In this document: positions 33,680 through 44,801 of the stretch, one piece after another
Layout of the letters: every line of letters begins with the position of its first letter
How positions within the stretch are numbered: the first letter of the stretch is position 1
NCBI GenBank assembly: GCA_037783415.1
Contig: JAZGTN010000035.1
Coordinates: 248,001 to 312,000, forward strand
Direction: 5' to 3'
DNA from: Leptasterias polaris
Lineage: Eukaryota > Echinodermata > Asteroidea > Forcipulatida > Asteriidae
Length of the DNA stretch: 64,000 nt
The notes under the pieces: generated by a model
What the model saw: the letters and a program-made list of their open reading frames with translations, nothing else
Told to the model about the DNA's origin: nothing
Database searches by the model: none
Position numbers and translations under genes: made by a program

Positions 33680-33746
33680 ATGCAGTCGTCAACAGTAGTT
33701 ACCTTGGCAACGTGTCTGATCATCGCCACTATCGTATCAGAGTCAG
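33680..33746 (+). CDS. Signal-peptide exon of a candidate secreted peptide precursor (exon 2)
   Basis: The acceptor TCAACAATACAG ends at 33679 and the exon begins exactly with ATG. It encodes MQSSTVVTLATCLIIATIVS then ES and one extra base (67 nt, phase 1 out), ending TCAG/GTAGGG. The residues form a classic signal peptide: short polar N-region and a hydrophobic core of about 13 residues. Joined to the exon at 46134 the split codon becomes Ala and creates Ala-Ser-Ala, an ideal signal-peptidase site. A small phase-1 signal exon after a leader exon is typical of neuropeptide and hormone precursor genes. I do not recognise the family. The GTAGGG donor is usable but not the strongest. Confidence 0.55.
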
Positions 33747-34300
33747 GTAGGGCGAAAAAGCATTTTGTTACTTCTAAATATTTCTTTTGAGATACCGAGT
33801 TTCTGAGAGAAGTTAATTGATGGTCTTAAAACCTAAGTGTGGAATCGGCACTTTGAGTTTGACTTGTGACGATGCTTTGTCATGTTTGAGATGTAAGACA
33901 TGAAGGTGAAGTTAAAGAAGGACTGCGGGGTAAATGTCACTGTGTTTGATACCCTCAAGCGCAATTTTTGTCAACAAAATAAATAAATCGATGATGTCGC
34001 ATTTCAAATGGTATGTACATTTTAGTACAGAGAAATTTCAGTTCATTCCTGATTTTTGAAGATATTTAATCAAAACGGCATTGAAATTGACCTTATGACT
34101 GGTGCAAATAAATTCCACTTTTGGAATTTACGGACCCATTGGTTTTTGGTGTCCGATGACGTCATGTTTCAAATTTCGCTTCGAAAGAGTATAAAATAAA
34201 AGGGACGTTTTATATGAGACTTTTCCCCACTTTATGTGGACTCTTAGGCATTGGAAAATGAGTGCATCACAAAACTCAATTTTTTGACATTTAAGCCCCT
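33747..34300. other. Start of intron 2 in the peptide gene model
   Basis: Mixed to AT-rich with no supported exon and no repeat recognised. Confidence 0.35.
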
Positions 34301-34655
34301 CTTTAAAGGCAGTGTGTAGTTTTGGTATTTAGGCCTACTCCACAAGTTAATGACCATAAAAACTTACTTGGTAAAGAGCACTGGAGAGCTGTTGATATTA
34401 TAAAACATTGCTAGAAAAGACCACCTTTGAAGTAATGTAGTTTTAGAGAAAGAGGTATATTTCTACCTACAAATTTGAATCTGAGAAGGACACTTTTATG
34501 CAACAAGGTCGGTTTTTTCTTCCATTATTTTATTACAATTTCGATGACGAATTTAGCCCAATTTTTCACTGGTCTGTTATTTTATGCATCTATTGGGATA
34601 CACCAAGTGAAGATACTGGTCTTTGACAATTACCAAAAGTAAACCCAGCCTTTAA
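34301..34655 (-). mobile_element. MITE-A, copy 3 (reverse)
   Basis: Begins CTTTAAAGGCAGTGTGTAG and ends CCAGCCTTTAATA. Blocks AAAACTTACTTGGTAAAGAG, GGAGAGCTGTTGATATTATA and GGGATACACCAAGTGAAGAT are the complements of the 12975 copy. It lies in intron 2 of the peptide model. Confidence 0.8.
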
Positions 34656-36049
34656 TAAACTTAACTTTTACTTAGACTCGCTTAAATCGTAACTCTCCCG
34701 TTTCGTAAAGTAAGACCTAAAGTCTAACAGCCCTGCGCATACCTCACGGTATACAGAAAACGTTCATAACACCACCGTGGAATAAAGGATTTCACTAAAC
34801 ATAGTATGCATAGATTGAGTGCACCGACTAGTTATAAAAGATCTGGACATTGGATACACTCGGCATGAAGGGAAGAAACATTAAAAAATATACGAAGCAA
34901 AGTTTTGGTCATTGTATGAAAAGTATTGTGTGGAGGAGGCACAAGAAAAAATGAGGGGTGGTTGGGGACGCTTAATGTTTTGCATGGGTCCTGATTAAGT
35001 TCATTTCCGAATGAGAAATTAAAATACTTGTGACCATATTTAGTCTGTGAAACTTGACGGGAGCAAGCACGACTAGAAAGCGGCGTTTTCTTGAGCAACT
35101 TACAAATTGCAGCCTGTATCTCACGAGCCTTTCCTTCCTGCGCGATGTCTCCCCCCCCCCCCCTTTCCAATTTTCCCGGAAGGAATTTTGCAATTCGAAC
35201 CGTCTACCACAGTAATTATACACCAAAATTTGAGAAAAGATTTGCAAGGGTATCCAGGCCTGGCGGAATCGATATGTAGTAAACAATGTTTTGATTATGT
35301 ATGTTTTAACTCACGTTTTTCTCAATTTAAGAAAATAAAATACTTCAACTCAAAACATTTAATAAATACATATTAAACAGAGTTGAAACAATGGCAGTCA
35401 AATTAGAATGAAAACAAATTAAATATAGGTAAAATAATACAAAGTGATATAGGGTCGTGGTTATTCCGCTTTTACTTTTCGTAGCTTCAAATCCGTTTAA
35501 TAAAATTAATATAGAATCATACAGAATAGTAGAGTTTATGATCTTTTTAAAGCAAAAAGTTGTTACATTGCGAAACTCTCTGATTGAATAATTCAGCTTC
35601 AAAATTAAACAAATACTGCGTTTCAATTTATAATTTAGAAGAAAAAAAATCATTACTTTACACATCCAACTGCGCAGTTAGCGTCAATAACGTGATAAAT
35701 GTATAGGATACGATGAAGAAATATTCAGTTTTAGATGTGGGGGGAAAAACAACATTGGGGAAAACCGACGCAATCCGAAATGCACTAAAAATCTAATCCA
35801 GGCGAGGCGCCGGTCTGAGGTGAGATTCGAACCGTTGTCCACAGATTTGAAAGGCACTGTAAAGAAACCGCTGAGCCAACAAAGAATCAAACATTATCTT
35901 CTCCTGCGAAGACGATTTTGAACATCACTGATGGAACATCGAGTTGATTCACAATCGGTCCCTTTTCAGAACCAGCACATTTCATTACGCAGACACAAGG
36001 GGTTACGGCAAAACGTTTCTTCCGTGCAAAGCTTCAAACGTTACAAATA
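34656..36049. other. AT-rich intron-like stretch
   Basis: A C13 run lies at 35151-35163. The long minus frame at 35345-35665 is in very AT-rich DNA with low-complexity residues and is not called. A tRNA-like remnant is listed separately. Confidence 0.4.
35813..35880 (-). mobile_element. tRNA-like SINE head, minus strand
   Basis: Minus-strand TTGTTGGCTCAGCGGTTTCT (A-box-like GGCTCAGCGGT) and B box ACGGTTCGAATCTCACC lie about 45 bases apart, as in a tRNA-derived promoter. The B-box side matches the remnant near 3968-4000. The spacing between the boxes is longer than in a functional tRNA with no intron, so this is a SINE head or pseudo-tRNA. Confidence 0.5.
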
Positions 36050-36218
36050 AATTACGCTCAACGTAAGCGTGTTTTATAGGCTAGCAAGGACTTCGTGTTT
36101 CGCGTGCGTACTTCCACGTAAAACACACATTTACACAGCTATAGCAGAGAATGCTGACCGTAAGTGCTGACATTTACGCGGTAAAGCAGAGCCATGAAAT
36201 CAGGCCCAGTTCCCGCTT
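36050..36218. mobile_element. MITE family M, copy 2
   Basis: Ends with GACATTTACGCGGTAAAGCA then GAGCCATGAAATCAGGCCC, closely matching AGAAATTCGCGGTAAGCA then GAGCCATAAAATTGGGCTC at 45668-45708. The left boundary is uncertain. Confidence 0.5.
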
Positions 36219-38139
36219 GGGAGCTTACCCGTATTATATGAACCAATAGTTATTTTCTAGACAATTTCTTCATAATAATGATAAAGATAACATGTTTGGT
36301 TCAAACTTCAAACGAATCGGCACGGATATGCCATGGATTTAGACACGTGACCATGTGATTTTGTCGGACATTTTGGTTGGAAAATCTGAACAATTTTCAG
36401 TAATAGGCCCCTGTTACAATTTCTAACAAAAGGAAAAACATTATTTCCTGACATTTGAGGTAAATATTCTTTTCATCCCAGGTGAACTATTTTATCAAAT
36501 TTCGCCAACAATTAGGGCCACTGCCTCAGTCAGATTGTTGTTGAAATTTCAAGTATTATTAACAGTTCATGATGTGCAGCAAGTCTAGTAGACCAATGAA
36601 GGCCTCGACGAATTTCAAAATGTCTGAGCAAGCAGACATAAACATTATCTATTTAAAATATGACATTTATTTCTTAAGATCGGTTTTACAATTTGTTTAA
36701 ACCCATCCGAATTCCCATTCTTGAACACATTAGACAAACAGACCCGACTGTGAAAACTACACGAAACGGAAAAATAAAACACGCAATAATGTTATGATCT
36801 GCGCAGAATGTAATTCCAGTGCTTTTTACAATAGACAAAGTAACGGAAAAAACAAAAGATTTGAAGAGAAAGAGAGTCAACACAAGGAATGTAGAAGAGC
36901 GAGAGGGGGGAAAATATCCTGAAATCTCCTGGGAAATATTCTTTACAAGGACGCTTAGTTTGTGCAGTGGCCTTCCGTACGCATCGCTACTCTCATCGGC
37001 TTAGCTTAGCGGACATAAAAATTACCCCACCGAGACTAGAAGCTTCTTAAGACCATCTGCAATTTTTTTACCCTCCCTCTTCGTTGTTTAAGACGGTGTT
37101 TTTCCTATAGCATCTTGCTTACGTCATATCTCTAATACCGATGGTAACCGAGGGAGGTTGCGACAAAACACCTTCATTTCAATCCCCTTTTTATTACTTA
37201 CATTATTTGTGTTTTTTTCTTGTTTTGACGCAACGAAGTCTCACTTTTTGAAAAGTACTATCGATGATCCAATAATTCCAAAGATGAAAAGAAAGGACTG
37301 GACACAGAAGGATTTACACAAAATCTATAAGTTCGGTCTTGCATTTATTTTATTTTATGCTTCCGAACAACCTCCTTTCACACACTATATTCAATTTTTG
37401 TTAACACGTCCGCCGGAATTATTCGGAATATATTGATTTGAATTATAAGTGTTTTCACATCATTTGTAAAACTCCCAAAGCTTTGCTTCAAATTGATGTC
37501 TAAACAAATCCACGACGCACCAAAAGATCAGCTTTTAATGCCTGAAAGACCCATCATTAACATATTCCTTCAGATGACAAGTTGCTATTATTTGTATATA
37601 GTAAAGTTTTATTTAGTTCAAAAAGAGAACAATTTTAGTATCTAAAAACCTCTCTGTATGAATAAAACACAATATAAAAGGTGTGTAACATTAGGACTGA
37701 AGTCTGAAATTCTCGGTGTGTACAATATTAGTTTCCCATCATTATAAATGTGTCACCGTATTAATTGTTCCAAAATCATTGCTATGTATTGGGTTTTGTT
37801 TTTAAATACTGAATTGAAAGGATAGTGCATACACTTCCTCCTATAGCAAAGTGAGCGTATATCTTTTTTGGCGGGAATGCGGCCGGGAAGATGTCGTCTG
37901 CGTCAGTCAGTGAGGCAGGTGCGTCCTAATTGGCTCGCAATACCAGGTCGTTCCTCTTGAATCAAAGGATTGATTTCAGATCAGAACCTTAAAGGCTGCA
38001 TGGACTTAATGAAAAAGGCTAATAAAATTCCAGAGTTTCGGTTGTAGATGAAGTTCTTCAAAACGTGATGTACCATAACTGCAAAAGTCTTGAGTCATTA
38101 CAATTCACTGACATCACTTTTGTATTTCAACTGGACAAT
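36219..38139. other. AT-rich intron-like stretch
   Basis: A CACGTGACCATGTG segment near 36343 has overlapping E-box-like palindromes. The frame at 37158-37436 encodes a hydrophobic N-terminus but starts from TTG, so I reject it. No supported gene or repeat. Confidence 0.35.
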
Positions 38140-38572
38140 TCAACTGGACATTTATTTCCATATTGCAAAATGTACATACAATTAATATTAAGAAGGTCTA
38201 TTAAGCAAAGATGTATAAATAACTTATTTATAAAAAAAATAATAATTATAAGAGACTCAATGAAGCAGAGGCAAATATGGAGGCATATTCAGAAGACAAA
38301 GTCTTGTACAGAAATGCCTTATACAACAAAGACTAGATTACTGAACGGAGCTTAAATTACAACAAAACATACAGACAGGGACGAAACAGGACAAACAACA
38401 AAAACACTTTACCAAAAGAGCAAGGACGGAACAAGAAGGGAAAACAAAACTGCGAACTCAAGAGGAGAAGGATGTAAAGAGAAGAAGCTACTCAATATAA
38501 TTGGAGACAAGATGTTTTTTGTAACGGTTATTTAACTCAAAATCTGTAACAAATTATGATTTTCTGAACGAA
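38140..38572 (-). other. Possible 3' UTR of a minus-strand gene
   Basis: Downstream (minus sense) of the coding frame ending at 38573. On the minus strand it contains TATGGAAATAAATGTCC, with AATAAA at about 38149-38154, roughly 420 bases after the stop. A 10-bp CAACTGGACA duplication lies beside it. It could also be the tail of a retroelement. Confidence 0.3.
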
Positions 38573-38831
38573 TTAACATAAGTCATTGCAGCTTCTTCTT
38601 TTGTACGTTTCAAAAAACAAAACTTCTTTAGAAGTAACATCAATCCGATGATTGCTATAGCTTGCACAGTGTTGCCAATTCCCTCTTACACTCTCGGGCT
38701 CCATGTGGAAATTAAGCAACTCCGGATATTGACTAGGATTAGGAAAGTTATATAACGGTAGTCCAGCTGAGTCAGTTTCGCCACTCATTCCATTATTTCT
38801 AATAGGAACTGAGCGTGTCACATCAAATGCA
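38573..38831 (-). CDS. Candidate 3'-terminal coding exon, minus strand (hypothetical)
   Basis: A frame of about 85 codons follows a minus-strand acceptor (GTGACCTTCTAG, AG at 38832-38833) and stops at 38573. Segments include DVTRSVPIRNNGMSGETDSA, LYNFPNPSQYPELLNFHMEP and a C-terminal KRRSCNDLC. Composition is that of a soluble or cytoplasmic-tail protein, without low complexity. A candidate AATAAA lies about 420 bases downstream. The acceptor's pyrimidine tract is modest and I could not find the preceding exon. Product not recognised. Confidence 0.35.
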
Positions 38832-39054
38832 CTAGAAGGTCACGTTGGTAAAACGCAATTTCTTGACGCCCCATCCTATATTAACCATGACGTCATGCCA
38901 ATGCGCTAATTTTCCAATACGTCATTAATGATAATGTCGATACTTTTAGGCATGGGACCTTTCCGTGAAATATTATTGCATTTAAGGAATATTTTAATGA
39001 CGTATTCCAATTCATTTGTTTCTTCTTTACTTTATTTAAAAAAATATTATTTCT
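38832..39054. other. Short intergenic stretch with inverted CRE-like sites
   Basis: CCAATACGTCATTA near 38915 faces TAATGACGTATTCC near 38996, an inverted pair around about 70 bases. An ATGACGTCATG palindrome lies near 38888. Possibly a further MITE. Confidence 0.4.
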
Positions 39055-39282
39055 ATGTGGGGAGAGGGTAGTGTTACAACTGCTTTAAGTGTGTCCCACA
39101 TTGTTATCTGGTGCGTACTAACAGCCTGTTACTCTGAGAACTTGTCAGTTGGTATTTCACACGTAAAATGTACGTCGGACATACGGTATCGTATGGCACG
39201 CCGATGGCCGACCATACACCCGGATGGGGGCAACAAAGAAAAGTACGTTCGCTTTATAACAGATGGGATATGTACACGGTAA
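39055..39282 (+). CDS. 75-codon ORF with hydrophobic N-terminal segment (hypothetical)
   Basis: ATG 39055 to TAA 39280. Residues about 8-27 (TTALSVSHIVIWCVLTACYS) are fairly hydrophobic and could act as a signal sequence, followed by a basic, hydrophilic part with RYRMARRW and HPDGGNKEKYVRF. Three of its four cysteines are in the first 40 residues. No promoter is recognised; a weak donor-like GTAATA overlaps the end. Could be a small secreted peptide or chance. Confidence 0.2.
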   Translation: MWGEGSVTTALSVSHIVIWCVLTACYSENLSVGISHVKCTSDIRYRMARRWPTIHPDGGNKEKYVRFITDGICTR

Positions 39283-39297
39283 TACACTGAGCATCTT

Positions 39298-39314
39298 GGG
39301 GGGGGGGGGGGGGG
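39298..39314. repeat. G17 mononucleotide run
   Basis: Run of 17 guanines ending in an AGAGATG stretch. Confidence 0.95.
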
Positions 39315-40566
39315 AGAGATGCAAGACAGCTATTGGGAGACGGAGTAGGGGAGCATCTACGAAGTAACCGCATCTTAATCCTGGCCGTTATCAAGTTAGA
39401 AAGAACCATCTGCTGCGGTGAGAGGAGATTGTTTATCGCGAGATGTCTTCGTAAAGTGACCGTAATAAAAAATTATAGTGACGGTGTTGTTGTTTGAGTA
39501 ATGTTAAGCCTTTTATTGTTACGTTATTTTATAATTTTTTTAATGCGATCATAATCTGTCTAAATTCCCCCTCCCCAAGTTGGTTGTAGTTGATTTTAGT
39601 ATGAAGGATTTTTACTGCCATTGTTCCGTGAATTGCAGAAAACATATCGGCAACATTTTAGTATAATGACTAGTGTCATAAAGAAAAACGATACCCCGTT
39701 AGATAAACAATCTAAACGTTCACAATCTTGCACTGACATCAAATCTTCTTCAGAGGTATTTGCCGCCAAATATATATATATCGTCTGCCCTAATATGTAT
39801 CGCTAAATCAACGGGCACATCAGGTCTGGTCAGAATAAGTAATCTTTGTATTGCATTTAGGTGTTTTCTTTATTTTATTTTAAAGACAAGCTTGAACAAA
39901 ATCGACAACAGGTGTTTTTTGCTGAAAATCATTAAAAATGTTTTCAGTCAATAATGAAATTGAGTTCACGTGAGAGTAAACAGAATATAATTGTTTAAAA
40001 AACAATCTTTTTGAATACCCTTCACCGGTGCTTTTCACGAAAGATTCGCGAAAAGCCCCGTGACGTCATCACTCCTGTAACGTCATTTTTGGAGCTCCGT
40101 GTTGTTGCAAAAACAAATCATTATCCCACAGATGACGTCAAAGTATTATCATTTTGACGCAAACCGTCATCGGCAGAAGTGTAGCTAGTCTTTGAAAACT
40201 TAAGGTTGATTTTTTGATTGATATTACGAAAAATTCAGAAATATAAACTCATTAAAATTACAATTAACGATAATCAAACACATTATAAATACGTTTAAAT
40301 AGCATTCCCGTTAATTTTTTCCCGCTCAAATAGCTGTTTAAAGGAACATAATTTATGCATAGAATCCCCCTCCTCCCTTGTCTGAGCCACCATCGCTGAG
40401 GTCAAACAACGGAAACGTGAAGGCCCTTACGCGCTGCACACAACTCTCCGCCAATGACAGGTCTTCATTGACCTCAGAGAGGGCGCTGTTTTTCGGCTTG
40501 TGGCGTCATTATTCGGGTCTATTGGTATCCTACTTTGTTACAGTATTTTTCCCAAAAGTAAGGTTA
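39315..40566. other. Intron-like stretch with CRE-like palindromes
   Basis: TGACGTCATCACTCC at about 40060 and GATGACGTCAAAG at about 40133 flank an AACGTCATTTTTGGAG, a cluster of ATF/CREB-like motifs. A TATATATATATCG run lies near 39770. No gene seen. Confidence 0.4.
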
Positions 40567-40656
40567 TGTCCGAATCAAGCGGCGTTGGCTACGGCTATGG
40601 CTGTCCGGCTGCAACCAGCGACCATAGCCACTGTCGAAGTCGTCAATTCGGACACT
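40567..40656. mobile_element. Family E element, copy 2
   Basis: TGTCCGAATCAAGCGGCG at the left and GTCGTCAATTCGGACACTG at the right, with GGCTACGGCTATGGCTGTC and CATAGCCACTGTCGAAG inside. Inverted termini around a 90-bp body. Confidence 0.7.
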
Positions 40657-40689
40657 GCCTTGAACCACGCTTCTTGAACTTATTCATCC

Positions 40690-40880
40690 CTTGGGATGAC
40701 GTCACATGCGGGCTACTGTCTGCCACGGTCGCCATTTTGTGTGTCAAAATGCACGTACGAGTTATGGTAAACGGGAAGCACAGCGTTGCCTAAAATGCGC
40801 ACTACAGCACTGTACAACACACGAGGACATTGACTTCAGAAATGGGGCAACAGGAATTATTGTTATGATGACGTCAGGTG
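40690..40880 (+). promoter_or_regulatory. Promoter-like CRE and YY1 motifs with a short open frame
   Basis: GGATGACGTCACATG (CRE at about 40697-40704) is followed by CGGTCGCCATTTTGTG (YY1-type GCCATTTT near 40731). An ATG at 40706 opens a 62-codon frame with RCLKCALQHC near its middle. A donor-like ATGACGTCAG/GTGAAT lies near 40877. Such CRE plus YY1 combinations mark TATA-less promoters in animals. No start site is known. Confidence 0.25.
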
Positions 40881-41216
40881 AATTGTATCAATAGATAGCT
40901 TTACTCATCCCGAGGAAGGAACATTTTCTAGTTTTTTAGTTTTATATTCTTCTTCATCATCTACTTTTCGATAATCACATTGTATCCGACCAAATTAACA
41001 TCGGTGTGAAAACTTCATCAAAGATGGTCACGTTTTTGGAAAAAGCTGAAGGAAAACAGGGAATTCGTGCTCGTCCATGTGCGAGCTTATGTCACGGTTG
41101 AGGTAGTCGAAGTAAGCAGCGGTGGTTTTAAGCAGTCTCCAAAATGATTTTGTTGATTTTGACATTATTTCCAATGTTTTTGAGGATTGATCCACTGGCA
41201 TCAACTTTATAATTAA
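40881..41216. other. Stretch with one minus-strand open frame
   Basis: The minus ORF around 41028-41231 contains STKSFWRLLKTTAAYFDYLN and an HMDEHEFPVFLQLF segment, amphipathic and protein-like, but it begins inside a SINE tail and has no splice support. Not called. Confidence 0.3.
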
Positions 41217-41283
41217 GTAATAATAAACCACAAGGGAAACTGACTAGGTAAATTTTATAATCAGTGTACTTTCAGATTGAACG
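41217..41283 (-). mobile_element. SINE-2 3' fragment, minus strand
   Basis: AATAAACCACAAGGGAAACT then GACTAGGTAAATTTTA matches the 3' part of the SINE-2 copies at 26909 and 44660. The tRNA head is absent, so the copy is 5'-truncated. Confidence 0.7.
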
Positions 41284-42224
41284 TGTCAATTTTGCCTGAG
41301 TGTACGTTTTCTTTAGTTATACGTTACAGTTATTTATTTGTAAGCACCAAGGAAACAGAATAATCATATTTTCTGTGTCCTATAGAGATATCCAAAAAAG
41401 GGTAATAGAATCAATCTTGTGAAATTGTAAGCTGGCGATAGATCAAGGGCCTTTATTTGTATCGTAACAAGAAACACGAATGTCACAATAGAAGCATTGG
41501 CGGAAGTAGCTGAGGGAGGCACAAGGACGTGTAGTCTTCACTTCAAGACGCCTCAAAGGTCACTTCAGAAGTTATTTGAGACCTTCATGTCTTATGTTGG
41601 ACTGGCATTAGGGTACGAGCGTTCCCAGACCGCACAGCGTCTCTCCACCGATCCTTCATCGGAAATCCTGCTGTGCGCTGTCCGAAGCTTTTACGATGGA
41701 GTTCCAGCTCCCCCAACCTCTTAAGATCAGAAAAAAGGGACCAGGCGAAATTAACTCACCAGGTACTACTTTCTTGGCAAATAATTGGGTCGATTCCTTC
41801 AACCAAACTGATTTCTTAATTTCATTTTGTGTTGTTGCGATTTATTTTAATGGTAAAAAAAGTAGGGGCGCGCTTTGTCGTCAACATCCCCCGCACGCTG
41901 AGTGTCAGCTCGTCATGTTAGGTGAATTGAGACACCACGCTGATTATTTGCCAATTTTCGCGCGCAATGACACTGAGGAATTTTTTTCCGCTTAAAAAAA
42001 AAAAAAAAAAAAAGGGAAAGAGAAGAAAGGAGACGTTTAATGCTTTTAAGCCCCAGGGAACTGGACTATTATGGAAAGTAATTTGTCACTCAGGGGGGGG
42101 ATGATTAATAATGAAGACCATGATGTATTTAGGATGATGAAGAACAGTAAAATATTACTATCCCTGGAGGGGAAAGTAAAATTGGATCTTCATTTTTTTT
42201 TCTTTTCTTTTTTACCTCTGTAAA
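41284..42224. other. Intron-like stretch with an unclear GC-richer island
   Basis: At about 41460-41760 the sequence is GC-richer. An ATG at 41696 opens MEFQLPQPLKIRKKGPGEIN and meets a donor-like CACCAG/GTACTA at 41761. No promoter motif is recognised. An A-run of about 17 lies at 41996-42013. Confidence 0.35.
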
Positions 42225-42890
42225 TGCCGTCGAAGAAGTTGTTCGGCGGTGAACGAGCTGTATTTTAGAGATGATATCGCACTAAAGAGAAAATTACAAA
42301 ATATAATAAGTAGAAAGTTAATAATTATAAATCTTAATAAATATTGAAAAAGGGGAATAAATAACAGACAATTTGTGTCTTTTTACCCGTGTTTTAATAT
42401 TTTTTTAAGCAACTGTTCAGCGGCGATTGAGATGTGGGCCTAAATAATGGTATTACACAAAAAATATATAAATACAAACAAATAAATATAAATTTGTTTA
42501 AAAAAATGTAGGTAGCAAAATTTAAAACAAAGAGATGAAATACTAAACTAACGGAAGCGTATTGCCGCCACATGAATCAAAAAGTGTCTCTCTTATTGTG
42601 TACTTACACGATAAATATCTTTTACATGCACGATAAGTTTGGACTTATCGTGTACGTATACGATAAGTTATCGTGAACGTACACGATAAGTTATCATGTA
42701 CGTACACGATAATATAGATTTTTTTTTCCCTGTGAAGGCAATACGCTTCCGTAAAAACGGTGGTGGGTAAAATATAATTTGTTTAACTCTTGAATTATCC
42801 GTCCGAAGAAACTGTTCGGCGGGAAACGAGATGGTAACAAAAACAATTGCGCACCACAAAGAAATAAAATAGATATAAAAAATGATGACA
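42225..42890. repeat. Three diverged tandem copies of a roughly 180-bp unit
   Basis: The block AGAAGTTGTTCGGCGGTGAACGAG (about 42235) recurs as GCAACTGTTCAGCGGCGATTGAG (about 42409) and GAAACTGTTCGGCGGGAAACGAG (about 42805), each followed by an AT-rich ATAAATA tract. The first spacing is about 174 bases and the second about 396. Subtracting the 202-bp inserted element at 42551 gives about 194, so the array predates that insertion. Confidence 0.65.
42551..42752. mobile_element. 202-bp inverted-repeat element with a palindromic ACGATAAGT core
   Basis: Perfect 16-bp inverted termini ACGGAAGCGTATTGCC / GGCAATACGCTTCCGT. The core holds at least five alternating CACGATAAG / CTTATCGTG words with TACGTA spacers, so the single strand could fold into a long stem. 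It is inserted in the tandem array at 42225-42890. A related left end lies near 20310. Confidence 0.85.
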
Positions 42891-44119
42891 AATGTTTGCA
42901 AAACATACTAAAGGCATACCAGATTGGCATCTATTGGAAAACTAAACGGACGATGTTTTTTAATCAGAGAGTTTTCTGTTTTTAGAAATGAAATTATTTT
43001 CCTGCGATACGTCAGTTCTTATAGAAACTTGGATTTGAAAATCGGAATCAAAATTAATAATAATTAATAATAATTATTTAAAAGTGCACAAAATTCGGGA
43101 GGAAAAAACACACATTTAATTTCATATTCTCAAAACGATTGATTCGATTTTAATTCCCCCCCCCTTTTTGTTTACAGATTTGTTGTAGGCCTATGGCATG
43201 GTTATTGAAAACTATACAACGTGATTAAAAGCGTTTTTGGAGTAGTTCATGAAAACTAGAATTATATTTACTTATGATAAAATAAATAATATACAATATA
43301 AAAAAAAAAACATGTATATTTATAAATACAAAATTTACTATAAAGACTTTTTGAAGGAGCTGCATTTTTGCCCGATCGCAAACCACAAAGACGGTGCCCC
43401 TTCCGGGGATGAAGCTAGTCTCTGGGTGCCTTCATTTACTCTCGAAAATATGACAATCCGCTGACATTAAAAATACAAGTGTTCTCGACGTCGGCGCTAT
43501 TGGCCCCATCCATGTCTCCACGCAATTATGATGTGATGCATTAATTCAACGGGTCACATTGAAGTGCGATGCACGCGGGTTACCGAACCACGTCTGGCAA
43601 ACATTGCAGAGTCAATTTTGCCAAAAAGCCACTAATTCGGATGCGTTGCTTCCGTTTGTGTCTTCGGAGAGGAACACTTAAACTACTTTTCACCCCCGCG
43701 GTCGCTTTTGTTTTGCATCTGTAATACATCGGCCCCCAGCACGGTCATTTTAATAAATATGAAAGTGATAAAAAGCTTGTACGGATGCCCTTAAACCCTG
43801 AAGGGTTACCCGCAGTAAGGAGCGAATTGGGTGTAAAAGAAGAAGAAAACAAATTGCACTTAGATCAGATTTATAATGCGCGGGAGTTGAGTACTCTCTT
43901 GCATCATTTACAACCTGTAACCCTGCCATAAAAAAATGTGTTCAATATCAAATAATCGATTGTCAATTCTAGTAATTTGTCTTCCCCTCGGTAAACGTTT
44001 TTTATATGATTAAGGACACATCTTATTGAACCAATGAAAAAACAACTCATTTTCATACCGTCCGTTCTATCGGGTTGTTTTTCTTCAACTTTAGGCTAGT
44101 GTGCTTTCGGTAGTTCCTA
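42891..44119. other. AT-rich, then GC-balanced stretch, no gene seen
   Basis: 42890-43340 is strongly AT-rich, and the frame there is low complexity. 43480-43860 is balanced, with no supported frame. A C9 run lies near 43157. Confidence 0.4.
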
Positions 44120-44432
44120 GTTTTGACTCGGATTCCCTAATGCGTCTTAGTTGTACAAATAAAAAGAGGATCATGAGTTAGAAATTGACCCTGAGTCAGA
44201 AACAGATCCAAGATCTAAGACTGACCCGATTTGGGGTCAGCTATGGGCTCCGGATTGAGTCCGGTTTTAGCCGGACTCACTCGAGGTCAAACACGACACA
44301 GTTGCCAGATCAGGTTAACCAACAATCCGAGCCTATAGTTATGGTGGTTTAATCCTGACCCTGAATCGCGCTGACCCAAATTGGTCTTTACTCTGACCCT
44401 GACCCCAACATCAGGATCAATTCTGACCGGGG
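44120..44432. repeat. Degenerate GACCC/GGGTC-rich repeat, copy 4
   Basis: Recurring TTGACCCTGAGTCAGAAAC, CTGACCCGA, GACCCTGACC and CTGACCCAAATTGG words at irregular spacing. Confidence 0.6.
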
Positions 44433-44659
44433 ATTTACTTAGATGTGAGTGAAACAGCTGATGTATAGTACTGAAAACTAGGATCATAGGTACCCTGCAC
44501 ATGATCCAAGACGAGAAATCTACTGAGAGACAGTTTGTCACAAATCTTGATAATGATAGTTTCTTGCATATTTTATCGCCCTTTTAACGTTGCTAATGCC
44601 ATCTTTTTACAACTGACTGTAATTGTATAATGTCTTTCTTATTGTAGTTAATCTTAAAT

Positions 44660-44801
44660 AATAAACCACAAGTGAAAATGACTGGGTAAATTTTAATTAA
44701 TAATTGGAGTTGAACAAAGAAAAAAATGACTAGAGCGAAATTTGAACCAACGACCTCCGGATTAACGTGTCGGCGCTCTACCAACTGAGCTATCTAGCCC
44801 T
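44660..44801 (-). mobile_element. tRNA-derived SINE (SINE-2), intact A box, minus strand
   Basis: Minus strand: GGCTAGATAGCTCAGTTGG then TAGAGCGCCGACACGTTAAT, B box GTTGGTTCAAATTTCGC, then TTGTTCAACTCC and the CAGTCATTTTCACTTGTGG tail. Unlike the copies at 23487 and 26909 it has a single A box, so it shows the unduplicated head. Confidence 0.8.

Noticed and set aside
35345..35665. 106-codon minus ORF
   Set aside because: Very AT-rich DNA gives Ile, Leu, Asn and Phe-rich low-complexity sequence; no signals.
37158..37436. ORF with an apparent signal peptide followed by a basic segment
   Set aside because: The frame begins at TTG and has no in-frame ATG before the hydrophobic part. No promoter or acceptor places it in a transcript, and it is AT-rich.
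42606..42710. Repeated CACGATAAG words resembling a CRISPR-like array
   Set aside because: The words alternate in orientation, spacers are 4-8 bases, and the array is the core of a 202-bp inverted-repeat transposon in a eukaryotic sequence.
43249..43464. 71-codon plus ORF
   Set aside because: Its first half is A/T low-complexity sequence and nothing anchors it.
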